Source of the DNA: Tigriopus japonicus
Lineage: Eukaryota; Arthropoda; Copepoda; Harpacticoida; Harpacticidae
Direction of reading: 5' to 3'
NCBI GenBank assembly: GCA_010645155.1
Contig: CM021322.1
Coordinates: 5,836,158-5,900,157 of the forward strand
Length of the DNA stretch: 64,000 bases
Below the pieces are notes generated by a model that saw nothing but the letters and a program-made list of their open reading frames with translations, had not been told where the DNA came from and did not search any database. A program made the translations under genes and the position numbers. How positions within the stretch are numbered: the first letter of the stretch is position 1; every line of letters begins with the position of its first letter. This document shows positions 47,346 to 59,430 of the stretch, piece after piece.

Positions 47346-50300
47346 GTTGTCACATGAACAATCCGCTCATCTGCAATCACTTTCAAACTGGATCTGAGTA
47401 TTTCTCCCTGTTTTATCCGTGTCGAGACAAGAGTGTTTTTATGGATTCCGGGCCGAACACGAGAGTGGCAAATTCCAGTCACGAATATCAACTTGTATAA
47501 TTGGAGAATGGCCGTAACATTGAATAACTTTGTTGAGCCTATCTGTTTGGTGTCCTTTGGATGGCACTATTTACCCTCTATGTTCAAAGGTACAGAGCCA
47601 ACCCACCTAAGGGCTGAATGAGCTTGGTGTGTTCTCAATGCCCTTGTCGATGGCTTGGATGTGCTTACCTGAACAGAGCACATCTCGGTAGTTCGTGGTA
47701 CACTTGGAATTATGATCCCCCACTGAGGCGTGCACGTTAGCGAACGGATAGATTCCAGATCTTTGTCCCTTTTTTATTGTTCAAACTGTACATGCCATGT
47801 TACAGAATGGAAAGCGAAAGATGCTTTTGGGAAAAAAGTTCTCGGCCGAGGATCACAGCTGGAGGAAGGTGGCTTTCTTTGGCCCCTTTTCCTCTCATAC
47901 GCACGTACTTTGATCTCTTTCGTGTACTTTAAGATGTGTTTTCTCTGATAAATGTTCTTGCTTACCGTAGTACTTGCGAGTACATTACGTGAACCCGTTG
48001 AGTAACGGATGGAATCAAATTTAGGGGTAGAATAAAGCCTTGCCACTCTTCCCTTTATGACTATTAGTATGTGAAAGATACTAAAAATACGTAGATAGGT
48101 AGCTTTCTTAGTCTGGAAAAGTTGTTTCGAATAGATAATTGAGCATCGAATTTCGACTGGATACTAAACTGGAAAAAAACACCAATTTTATTTGACATCA
48201 AGTCTTTGTGGATTTTTTATCTGTTGCTATCGACAATGTAATCCAGAGTAGCTTGTAAACATCTATAATGGTATCTTCAAAAAGTATTCTTGTTTTAAAG
48301 ATTTATCTTGAATTTACCATTACAGTTGAGGTCTCCTTTTTAAGGAAAAGGATTTAAAGGAAGGATCAATCAAATAGTAAAACGAATGCTTTCATTTGCA
48401 AAAACCACAACCAAACAAGTTCTAATGGACATAAATGAAAGAAAGTTAGGTTCTGAAAAGGCAAAATATAAGTTGCGTTGTCATTTTGGAGGTTAAATCT
48501 TGAACAAGAGCACATAATTTCGTGGATAGAGAGGATAACGATGGGAATTATTGTTTCCATTGGAAACGAATCAGTAGTGATCGTCTGCACATGAGACATT
48601 GACGAAACAATGACAAGTATTATTGAAGGATACGTCCTTTTCCTTTGTTTTATGTTTCATTTTACTGAAAGCAGACAATATGGTTGCTAACAAGAAGTGG
48701 CGAGAGATGGAAACATTGAGAGTCGACTTCTTACAAGTAAGATACTGGACCAAACAGGGGCTTTAAATTGATTTACGACCTTTTGTTTTTCTACTATCAA
48801 GTACAATAATCCACGGATCACTAGAAGAAGGGGATGTTGAACGAATTTTCGCCATGACCCAAAGTGGGCCGACAATGAAATCATTAAAGGCATTGAGCTT
48901 AACCTTAGAAACAGAGCCTTTATTCTCTAAGAGTAGACGGATTTTCAAGTTATATATTCTAACCAATTTGTGAGGCCTATTTTGTAGATCCCGTGTTGAT
49001 TTGACAAATAGGACTTGTTAGTTTTTGCATGAAACTGCACATTGAGTGGCTTCAAGTTTGAGCCTACATTTTACAAGGATCTGTTTCATCAATGATCAGT
49101 CAGACCTTGCGAAGTAATACTGTTCTTTTTTTATTTTATAACTGTTTTACCTTTTATTTATATGCATTAAATATTCCCTTTTATTTCATTTCAGTGAGGT
49201 TTTAGTAAAATCTCAAAAATCACCATTACTTTTTTCCCCTATTCCACTTGGTTTGACACATTTCACGTTAACTCTTTGGGTGCTTCATTGATATTCAAAA
49301 GGCAACAATGGCATCACAATTGCAACCTAGTGTTGCACATAAGTTAAGCTTTAACCATAAAATATAACACAATGTGAGGCCCATGAGCGCACATGCATGA
49401 CCAACTCTGCAAAAAAAAAACCACTTGTTTGGCTCTAAGTGGGTTGCACATTTGTAATTGCTTTTACTCACATTTTAGGTATAATGAACAAAAACAACAC
49501 CAGAAAAAGTATTTCCATAAGTTAATAATCATCTTCATTACTTAATCATGGGGCAGAAATGACAAAACTAACAACTAAATGCCCCAATAATTATCAGATC
49601 AAATTTTGATGTAGCAACAAGCTCATACAACGAGTTTGATGTTGAAATAGCTCCAAATATAAATTCAAATTGTTGAAGTTAAAACTGTACAAAAACACAG
49701 TGCTCATTTGAGTTAGAAATTCATACTCATATTCCAGAAACAATTAAGACGGGTTTTGATGTGTTTAAGCAATGCTGTTGGATTTGATTATTTGGTCCCT
49801 AATTAAATATATATTTTAAAGAATCTATTTCCGGGCCCTATATATAACCTTTCTTAAATCATTTAACAATTGGTAAGGGTACAACTGGAACAAGGAGATG
49901 AAATAACTTAGATATAAAACTAACTTAGTAATAAAACTATAAAATGAAAAAGTTATAAAACTTTGTGATGGAGTATTTGACAAGTCCATTGTAAAATCAA
50001 CTTGGAATGTTCTTTATTGTCTAGTTTCAAGTATCACATCCATAGGGGGCCTTAGTATTAATTACTGTTAACATTAATGCTAAAGCCAATTCAACTTCTG
50101 AAGTACAATTATCCTTTCCTCACATATCTCACATATTTCTGCTCAATTTTTTATATATACTCACTTGAAAGATGCTTTTTCAACCCATGATAATGATATC
50201 AAATTATGGAAACACCTTCAATATTTTTTAGCCTTTTTTGGAAGACATTGGTTGGAGCTTTTACTTTTCTTAAATCACTTCACATCACTATCAACTAACA

Positions 50301-52155
50301 GAAGTAGAAGTGCCACTGGCAACTTCACACTGACAGACAAGTTCGGGGAGGGTAAGTTTGATGAAATAGACATTGAAATCACTGTGTTTCCCAACAAGCT
50401 TAGCTTGATTTTGAACACATTTGACATGAGTATTTCTGGCTTTTTAAAGGAGGCGAAAGAAGCCTTGGATTCTAGAAGATTACCTTTAATAATTTTAATC
50501 CATGAATAGACATGACATTTATCATTGGACTTTAAATTGAAAAGAAAATGGCTAGCACCTCTTTCTCAAAATGTCTCCAGTTTTTTCCGAACTCATCCTA
50601 CTCACAACTTATGGATGGAGAGGCTACAAAGCAGACCAAAAGGGCGCCAAATTTTGAATTGGACTTCCACTCTATATCAAGAACTAAATTTTGAAATCTA
50701 ATTTGCCAGTCATTAAATGGATGTTTGCGCACTTTTTTTCATCAACATCATTAAGTGGTTCTAAATCTTGATACATTTTCATTTTGTTTGATTCACTCAC
50801 ATTTCATTTGATTCACTCTTAACAATTACGCATGGTAAAAGCAAAACGAGACTAAGAAATGTTATACTTTAAGCCAAATAATTGTCAGTAAAAGAAAATA
50901 AAGATCCAAAGGTGTAAGGTGAAACCGTAGTTGAAGAACTAGATTATATCGATGCAAAAATTAACGCTTATTTTATCTTTTGAAGCTGTAATGTGTTTGT
51001 AAAGAGTCGTCTAAGAATTCGACAAGAACTTTATTAACGAGGAGGGAATGGCGAACAACAGCGGATCCCCAAAATCAGGGTGACAGGAATTAAACTCCTT
51101 ACAGTGTTGATTTGCACATCGGCCCACTCGGGGTCACCAAAAGCTAAAAACAAATTTCGTTCAACATCCATATCTTTTAGTGATCCGTGAATAATCAAAC
51201 GAACTATTTTGAAACTTTTTGCAAAACTGCGTCTCCGAAAATTTAAGACGATTTTTTACTTGGCCTGAAGGTGACGAAGAAACAAATTTAGAATTTTTCG
51301 ACCTAAAATGATTTAAATTTAGCTGATCCTTTTACAGCATTTAAGGCAGGATTGGACAAATTTTTAAACACTATTCCTGACCAACCCACTATACAAGGGT
51401 TGTATAGATCTGCCAACAGTAACTGATTGGTAGATCAAATTTCTTATAAACATTAATTTTTGAAACTATATTAATGATTAACTTTCTTTACAGGGAATCC
51501 CATTCCTTGTAGCGGTATTGAAAAATACGCCCCCCCCCCCAAAAAAAAATGCAAAACTGCGTCGAGTTTTTTTATACTTGACCAAAAGGGAGAATCTACT
51601 TGAGGTTTTTACCATTTTATTTGCTCATTTATGAAATTTCAAGATAATCGAAGCCTTAAAACGTTGGTCTTTTTGATCTGTCCTCAACTAATTGAATTCC
51701 ATCACAACCTCTAATGAAGCGCCATTTCAAGGAAGTTGTTTCTGACTCTTTATCACAAAAAAAAACATGAATGGCAGGGTCGGAGGGCAAAGACTTTGGC
51801 GTCTTTGTAGTGTCCGTTTCAGGCTTAATTGAAGCTCATGGACTTAATAATTTGGCCATTCCTAAAAAGTGAGACATAGTGGAATACTTAATAATTCATT
51901 CCAACTCAAGGCTCCAACAGGGAAAACGAAAAAAAACTCAAATTCAATATCACCTTGTGATTCTGACAGCGCAAATTCAAAAAAAATGTGATGAAAATTG
52001 CAAAATACTGATAGTGTTACGGTGTCTACATTTGGTTCGCCAACCCTGCGCAACAAAAGGCCCAATTGAAACGATTAAAAATGGATCATCAAATATAAAT
52101 TTGTGTTATCACAATCCTTGAATCCTTGACTTAACCCAGTCTGACTTCATGTGGC
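47346..52155. other. Intergenic stretch, becoming AT-rich
   Basis: The transporter promoter should lie at its left end. From about 48.1 kb the sequence becomes clearly AT-rich with few long frames. A 114-codon frame at 50165-50509 starts at TTG, lacks a recognisable domain and was not accepted. A C11-A9 tract is at 51530-51549. No transposon ends were identified here. Confidence 0.4.
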
Positions 52156-52426
52156 ATGTTGCAAGTCTTTGTTCGTTTAGTGATCTTTCCTTGGCATAAT
52201 TGTTTGGCATTCAACATTGATACCTAAAGCTGGCTGACATTCAGCGCCCCAGCCAATGTTGACCCACCTACAAGTCTATTTGGTCACAGCGTGGCCTTAG
52301 GGAAAGATGTAGCCTTCGTTGGGGCACCCAAACACGACACATGTGGGGGTGTCTTCAAATGCCCGTTTCATGCCAAATCTCGATTTGGGGAAACAACCGG
52401 CCTAAACAGTACAGAAATCAAGAACA
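52156..52426 (+). pseudogene. Integrin alpha-like first coding exon interrupted by in-frame TAA
   Basis: From ATG 52156 the frame gives a short hydrophobic leader (MLQVFVRLVIF to CLA) and then AFNIDT, the usual start of mature integrin alpha chains. A TAA follows at 52225-52227. In the same frame it continues through SLFGHSVALGKDVAFVGAP, a first FG-GAP beta-propeller repeat, and GGVFKCP, the conserved Cys block, to a GTGAGT donor in phase 1. Integrin alpha chains pair with beta chains as cell-matrix receptors. No later propeller exon was found to the right in this window. An exon of a degenerate copy, a null allele or a base error are all possible. No splice site could remove the stop while keeping AFNIDT. 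Confidence 0.6.
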
Positions 52427-55423
52427 GTGAGTTGACTTGAAAGCCATTTATTTCGAAGTGGCGTAAATCATTTTCACAACATTGCAAGAAAAGGTTTATC
52501 CTCATGAAATGTTAATTAGCTTTTTCGACTGAATGGGCTTTGTGGGTTGGTTTTAGAAAACATCGTTTTTCAAGCGGCCTTTTTTGCAAAAACGACATTT
52601 TTGCAAGTATTCTTGACATCTATGCTCAGCCAATGTAAGACTTTCAGTGTTTGGTATCAATTCTTGGTGGGAATTTTTTTTACCTAAAGCGCTAAATTTC
52701 CCTTAGTGGGAGGCTAGAAATGAGAATCAAAATTTCTTGCAATTTTCGAGCAAATTCTATTCGTCTGCATGGGATATCAATGCAGGCAGACCTATTACTC
52801 CGGAGTGGACATGGGCGAACCTGTAAAGTTAGTGGTATGGAAAACCTATCCTATTGGGATAGGTTGAAATCCTTGCGCGTGGCATGGAATAGCTGAAAAA
52901 GTGAAGACATATTATAACAACTGTAATAAACCCTCTCTGCTTCTTTTATCTTTTGATTTCGCCATCCTTTTCCAGATCATTCTGAAGGGAACAAGCAAGC
53001 TTTTTACCTTTTTTGTAGTTATATTTTTTTGAAATTTTTTCACTTATAATTTTGGACAAAAATCCCGGATTTGTGTATTTGCATTTTTAGAATCTAGAAG
53101 AATCTGGTGGCCACGAATATGAACTAAATATTCTCATTTCAATTATAATACATGATGTCGGCTTGTTTCTTACCTTTGATTTTCATTGATAAACCAACCT
53201 TTTCCAGAAAATTTTCAATGGAACAAGCAATTTTCCCACATTTTTGTGATATTTTCCCCATTTTTTTAAATGTGGGACAAAAATTGAAGATTTTGTTAAT
53301 TACATTGTAAAATGTAATTTACAACTATTTTGGTGGCCCTGCTAATAGTCTATGATTTCAAATGCATGCATGGACTTTGTTCCAATGCAGGTATTATTTT
53401 AACATCAATGACCGGAGAGGGAAAACCTGCAAAGTGCGAGTCAAGTCAAGATAAGCGTTTACAAAATTGATCAAGACAATAAAATCCAATTTTGTTCTTG
53501 ATTGCACTTCTTCTTTGTTTTACTTCCTACTTCTGTACGACAAATCATAGACCACGGAACTTCTGGACGACTGACGCCAACGCAACCTTTTCATTATGCG
53601 TTCTGTTGCATAGGAGGCTTAGCAACTTTTTTAGACCTAAAATAATTGCTAACACCAAAATTTTCTCTCTTCAGTCTGTATGAAGTCCCTGAATTTAGCC
53701 TTCCAAGGGTTTTTAAAAGTTTCAAATTTTTTTTTTACCTATTAATGTGTAAAAAGATCAAACCCTCAGGCATTGACATAGTTTGACCTAAGTATATTTG
53801 ACTTTCAAGACATATATGTATATGTTCCATTTCAATAACTTGCTTCATGAGGGTTTTCATAATTTGCATTGTTCTCTACTATAAAGTTATACTTTATGTA
53901 TTACAGTTAATCAAACGACATGTTTCCCTATATTAACTATGTGCCATTAGTATGATTTGATAAAATGTACTTTTCAAATGTCTGAACGGTTGTTAGTTAG
54001 CAAGGACAGATTAGAATTCATCGTCACACCCATTTGCAATTTCCAGTTTCCACCATACTCCAACCCCATGTTATTATGAAATTTGGTTAAATTCACTCCC
54101 TTTACAGGATTCATAGTTTTTAAGGATTAGTATTAACCATGAGTGAATTACCAACTTAAATCTGAAATGCTGCATATATCTATCTAACAAAAAACTTTCT
54201 TTGGTGACTTTAAATTTCCAATGACTTTGTTTTACAATTTTGGGCAAAAAAATACTAAGATATATGTTTTGTTTTGAGCTTAAAAGATGCCCAGAATTAT
54301 GCCTCACACAATGCAAACACTAGTATCTATCTTACTTTCTTGGTTCACTCACAATAAAAAAAAAAGGAATTGGACTTTTGGTATGTGGCTGAATCACCAA
54401 CAGAAGAAGTTCCACCAGCACATGAACTCGCATGTGATGAATTATTGATCAAACTTCACTGAATCCCACAATAACTTAAGGTGTAAAGTTGCTCCTTTCA
54501 CTAAAGTTGTTGCACTATCAAAGGGTGGGTGTGCCATCAAACATGGACTATAGCAGATGAAGGAGCACTGGCACAAGACAAATGGACTGAACATGATTTA
54601 AATAACACACTTAAAAGACACTGCATAGATGAATTTATCACGTTTCAAGATGAAAAGAGGTGTGTTTCAAATGTTGTGAGTGAGAAGCAACTGGCAAAAC
54701 AAACAAGGGTGACTGAATATTGTAGTTTTGTTAGAATTGTAGTTTGGATCCCACAATGACAATTTAGGCTCAAGTTATTTTTTTAAATAAAAGAAACCTG
54801 GTATCACCTTATGAATAGCAAAAGGAACTTAATACTCAAAATATAAATAGTTGTTAATCCACCAAAACAAGGAAGACATGTTATCTGCAGGCCAATAATC
54901 TCATTACCTTTTGAAGGGCAAATGTGGCCAATCCTGCCCAATGACAATTGGCTTGGGTTGCCTGAAGAACGTCTAATTTGAGAATGGCACTATTTCCGTT
55001 GAGGGTTCAGATCCTGGGTTGAGTCATCCTTGAAGTGGGTGAGCGAACGATCATAGATGTTCGGGAATTTCAAGATCGAAACGGACCGTCACATTCGAGA
55101 AAAGCCAAATCGATGGAGAAAACCTGGCAAGCACACTCTAAAGTAAACTTGTAAGTCAACTATCGAGCTTTGCCATCATAGCATACGAGCTAGTACTGTA
55201 TGTTTTCAAGAGCATTCACAGGCTCTGTCCTAACCCAAGATTTAAGGACTTCTTAAAATGCATTTTGAAATAAAAAAATCTTTTGCATGTCGAAGACAAT
55301 CAGAGTTGGGTAATACTTTGATAGTTTGTAAATTGTAAATGATTGATCTAACACCTGAATATGTAAGAAGACGCTCGGACGAACTATACTTGGAGATTTC
55401 TAGATCTAAAGCTCTTTAGTTTA

Positions 55424-55806
55424 CAGGGTCGGCGGCCCAAGTGTAGACCCTTTAGGACCATCATAAGTTTCGTAGTTTGTGATAGATGGTTTCAAAATTT
55501 CAGTCAAAGAATCCCAATGTATTAAGGAATATAAGTTGTGTTATACATATTCCTGTTGAAGCCCTTGGGCATAGATGAGATCATGATATCGATGAAGTAA
55601 TTGGGACAGTTGGCACAGTGCCTTGCATTTGTCCCTCAAGGAGAGAAAGGCCGAATTTTGGGTTGGAATGTACTCTTTGGTATCCCAGCATGTCTCACTG
55701 TTGAGGATTTACCAAGCAAACAAATCTATGAGCCTCAATTAGATCTGAAAAAGACCATGGTTGTGTGCTAAAAATGCCAAAATCTACACTTGGAACGCCG
55801 ACCCTG
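55424..55806. mobile_element. TA-flanked MITE-like element, 383 bp
   Basis: The left end CAGGGTCGGCGGCCCAAG and the right end (reverse complement CAGGGTCGGCGTTCCAAG) match at 22 of about 24 positions. Each end abuts TA, the target duplication typical of Tc1/mariner-type and related transposases. There is no transposase inside, so it is non-autonomous. Confidence 0.6.
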
Positions 55807-55838
55807 TACATGTCAGGGTTACCAAAATCAGGGTTACT

Positions 55839-55938
55839 NNNNNNNNNNNNNNNNNNNNNNNNNNNNNNNNNNNNNNNNNNNNNNNNNNNNNNNNNNNNNN
55901 NNNNNNNNNNNNNNNNNNNNNNNNNNNNNNNNNNNNNN
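55839..55938. other. Assembly gap (100 N)
   Basis: Exactly 100 N, a conventional gap of unknown size. Sequence to the right is very AT-rich with recurring AAATATTT. Confidence 0.99.
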
Positions 55939-56790
55939 ATATTTTTTAAATATTTGGGTACTTTTTAAATAATTTCTTAAATATTTTGATGTTTTTTCCT
56001 TAAATATTATTTAAATATTTGGCCTTGAAAATTAAATATTTTCGGCCGCTCTAATGATATCGCTTAATGAGCTTTGACTGTATTTACCTAGACATTATTT
56101 GGTTTGGTTAAGATGATGTCAAATATACAAAACTTGATATTTGAGGTTTAAAAATGCAACTGAATTGCATGTGGCTTAAAATTGCGAAAAAAGGTGTTAA
56201 AATAAGATGCTTTTCAATGTTTTGCATTACTTTTTCCAAATTGTAATTTTTTGTCAGCTTGTGCAAAATTCAAGACATGAGATTTTTAAAAAGTAGCTTT
56301 TTGTGCAGATAATATATTTCCGTTTTCTGAGGATGGGACACATTCAAGGAAGCTGTCAAGCTCCTTGGTTGCGAAAAGATTCTCAAGTCAGTTGCTAAGC
56401 ATGCTGAAGTGCACCTGAGAGTAATTAAACGTTAGTGAATTGTTAGTATGAGTACTTAACATCTTGTTAAAAAGGTCTGTTTTTAAAGCTCATCAGTTTT
56501 GCTGAAAGGTTGCTAGGTCAACAGAAAAATGTCATGGGAAATTCATTCAAAAAGTAAGGTCAAAGTTAAATAGAACTGGAGACTTGGGACTGCATATCCT
56601 TACAAAATGAATTTGCAGTATATGAGGCCGGACAATCACAAAAAGTTTAATTGCCTCAAGAATTGGGAAAGCAGGCCTTGGATTTTGGAACTACACAGCC
56701 CCATAACTCATGAGTTGACAAGCTACAAATGAGAAAAAGACCCTGTAAGTGTCTGCATCCAACCAATACGTAATGGATAATAAAAGAGTA

Positions 56791-57208
56791 CAGTCATAAA
56801 GTGCGCCATCTAGTGGATTTCATGCGGCAACAGCTCGCCGTTCCCATGATACACATATTTTTGAAGAATGCAACGGTCATTCATCAGTTATGGACAAACT
56901 AAAGTGCCTCAAATGTTGACTGAGTATTGTTAATGGACCTGTGGTGGTTTTTGGTTGAAATTATTAGTGAAATCCCTCTCAAAATGGCATGGAAATCTGA
57001 CTATTATAAAGGTGATTTAAGCATGATATATGTCAAAATTCATCAGAAAAACACTAAGGTATCATTTGGAGTTCGGCCATCAACATTTTAGGCACTTTAG
57101 TTTGTCCAAAACTGATGAATGACCGTCGCAATCTTCAAAAATGTGAGTATCATGGGAACGGCGGGCTGTTGCCGCATGAAATCCACTAGATGGCGCACTT
57201 TATGACTG
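56791..57208. mobile_element. TA-flanked palindromic element, 418 bp with about 129-bp arms
   Basis: The left arm 56791-56919 (CAGTCATAAAGTGCGCCATC onwards) is repeated in reverse complement at 57080-57208 with few mismatches. TA flanks both outer ends. The central 160 bp is unique, with no coding frame. The structure fits a Tc1/mariner-type MITE; its transcript would fold into a long hairpin. Confidence 0.8.
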
Positions 57209-58137
57209 TACTCTGCTCTAGGATAAACTAGAATTTGACAGCATACTTGTAGATTGCATTTTTGATGCCTAGAGACCTTTAATTAGGGAAAAAACCTAAC
57301 AATAAGTAAAGAATCTTTCAAAACTTTATGCTAACTGATTAAAAATCGAGAGCAAAAGTTGACTTTGAAGTCAATCAAGAACGTAGCAAGGCATTTTTCA
57401 CTGTTAAAAATGCCATTTGCCGAATTACATGACGATCAGTTCAAATTGTGGAACCTTTTGTGGATCATGAAAACCTTGGTCTTCAATTTTTGAGCGCAAA
57501 AAATGGCACCCTTCATTAAGCAATCGTGTGAGGCACAAACAAGACTTCAGGATCCTTTAAACAAACCCATAGGAAAGGGCACTCCATGATAGAAGCATTA
57601 AAATGGTCACTTGCCTTTTTGATTCAACAAGATCTCTCGCAGGCTCAACATTGTCAACCCATCACGTACATTTCTTCAAATCTTACCTTGATTGACATTT
57701 CTCGCCACTTTTTGAACAACTTTCATCTCTCTTGTTTTTTTTTATTTTGTCAAATTCGGCAGATTTGACTTGGAGTCTGTTTTGCTAAATTTCAGGGGAG
57801 GTCATTAAATTCGCTTTTTTTGACGGCATCAAATATGGCCAAGAACAGGGTTGCCAAAAATGTTAATAAAACAACTTCAATTGTGACAACTTGAAATTTT
57901 ACGTGATACTTGTTTCTATAAAAATTGGTCAAGTGGGTCAAGAATTTCAGGGTCGTTTGCTTTCTTAATCTTAATGGAAACGAACTTAGGCCGAAATTGG
58001 GCTCAACCGAAATGGAAACCGAAACCTTTATCTTGAAATTCCAACCACTCATGGGCTAGAGCAAGGATACTGTTTACTGTATCGGAAAAGTTGAACAAAG
58101 TGCTTCCAGATGTTTGAGATTGGAAAGTGATTAAATA

Positions 58138-58311
58138 AAGTCAACTTCGGATATAAGGGACCCGGATGTAAGGGATTTCGCTTATAAGGGACTGTTTTGG
58201 AAGGTCCGGATGATCGATTTCCATGCAATTTCGGTCGGATATAAGGGACAGTCGGATATAAGGGACGAATTTCGGTGGTCCCGCCGGGTCCCTTATATCC
58301 GAAGTTGACTG
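58138..58311. mobile_element. Tigger/pogo-like MITE, 174 bp, at the edge of a larger element
   Basis: The ends are (A/C)AGTCAACTTCGGATATAA in inverted orientation, about 28 bp, flanked by TA. The motif GGATATAAGGGAC recurs internally. The terminal sequence resembles Tigger/pogo-type elements as I remember them. It contains no open frame. Confidence 0.7.
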
Positions 58312-59430
58312 TAGTATTTTATGCATATGAGAAAGCGCAAGAAAAAGCGCAAGGCGCCAAAATCCAAGCTTTCTAGAGCATCAAAAAGAAATGCAAGTGT
58401 TAAAAGTGCTTGGAAATCAAGGGGTTGAATAAAAATGGCCCAACTAACAAGTCAGTTTTAATGTAAAGATAAATGTTCTATAGTGTGGTGAATGATAGAA
58501 TGTAATAATGAAGGTATAGAATTCCTTCTATTCTCAGCTGAATCTTAAACTTCCTTAAATCTGGAAGAAACTCGTTTCCAAATCTCCAATCCATTTGGAG
58601 GAAATCTAAGGTTCAAACAGAGTTTAGAAGGTTTATAATATTCCAAAAATGGCAAAACCTGTTGAAAAGACAGCAAAATCAGTGCACAAAAAATTAATAA
58701 AGTCTTGGGAAGTTCAAAAATTGAAAAGAAGGTGTGTGACCATTTTTAAGTATTTTTTTTTTTCATAAAGTATGCACTAACATAGTGTTTACAAAATAAC
58801 ATAAATTTTTTTCCAAACATAAATGTAAAAACTCAAAAGCAACAACAACATTTGACTGAGACATTTCTCTAACTTAGATATTTTACCAAACATAATGACA
58901 AAAGAGTAGTTTTCTCTTTCATTGTTGTTGTTTCATTAAATTGAGATCGAAATAATGATCGTGAGATCGAAAGAAATTTCATTTCCAATTATGCGTTTTT
59001 AATGACTACTGTATAATATTTTTGTATTGGAAAATGGTTGTGAAATTGCAAACTTTTCAATGATAAAAAGCACTCGTCTGATTTAAACACATTTATTTAT
59101 AATTTGATTACAAATATCCATAGGTTTTATGAAACATCAAGCGAATCATTAAACAATAATAAATAGAGTTGAGCTTCACTAAAATTAAAACTAAACTAAA
59201 TTGGAATTTTGCAAACCTTCTAAACTCTGTCTGAACCTTAGACTTCCTCCATATGGATTGTAGATTTGGAAATGAATTTCTTCCAAATCTGAGGAAATTT
59301 TAAGTTCAAACTGAGAATAGAAGGTTTTTAATCTTTATCCAAGCACTTTTAGCAATTGCACTGCTTTTTAATGCTCTAGAAAGCTTAGATTTTGGTGTCT
59401 TGCGCTTTCTCATATGCCATTAAAATACTG
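58312..59430. mobile_element. Foldback element of about 1.1 kb with diverged 230-330-bp arms
   Basis: The left arm 58313-58644 and the right arm 59203-59430 are reverse complements at roughly 85% by eye. Both contain CATATGAGAAAGCGCAAG, AGCTTTCTAGAGCAT and GAGTTTAGAAGGTTT. The left arm has about 100 extra bases near 58418-58520. The right end reads TAAAATACTG. The centre of about 560 bp is AT-rich without a gene. The divergence of the arms suggests an old insertion. Confidence 0.7.

Noticed and set aside
50165..50509. 114-codon ORF in the AT-rich region
   Set aside because: It starts at TTG, has no recognisable domain and no gene signals nearby. It remains possible as a transposon remnant.
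52766..53460. FLYWCH-like zinc finger exons (YYFNINDRRGKTCKV)
   Set aside because: The key Trp-X-Cys and His-X-His positions are missing and the frames are too short.
54529..54759. 76-codon ORF with charged composition
   Set aside because: It starts at GTG, has no recognisable motif and lies among repeats.
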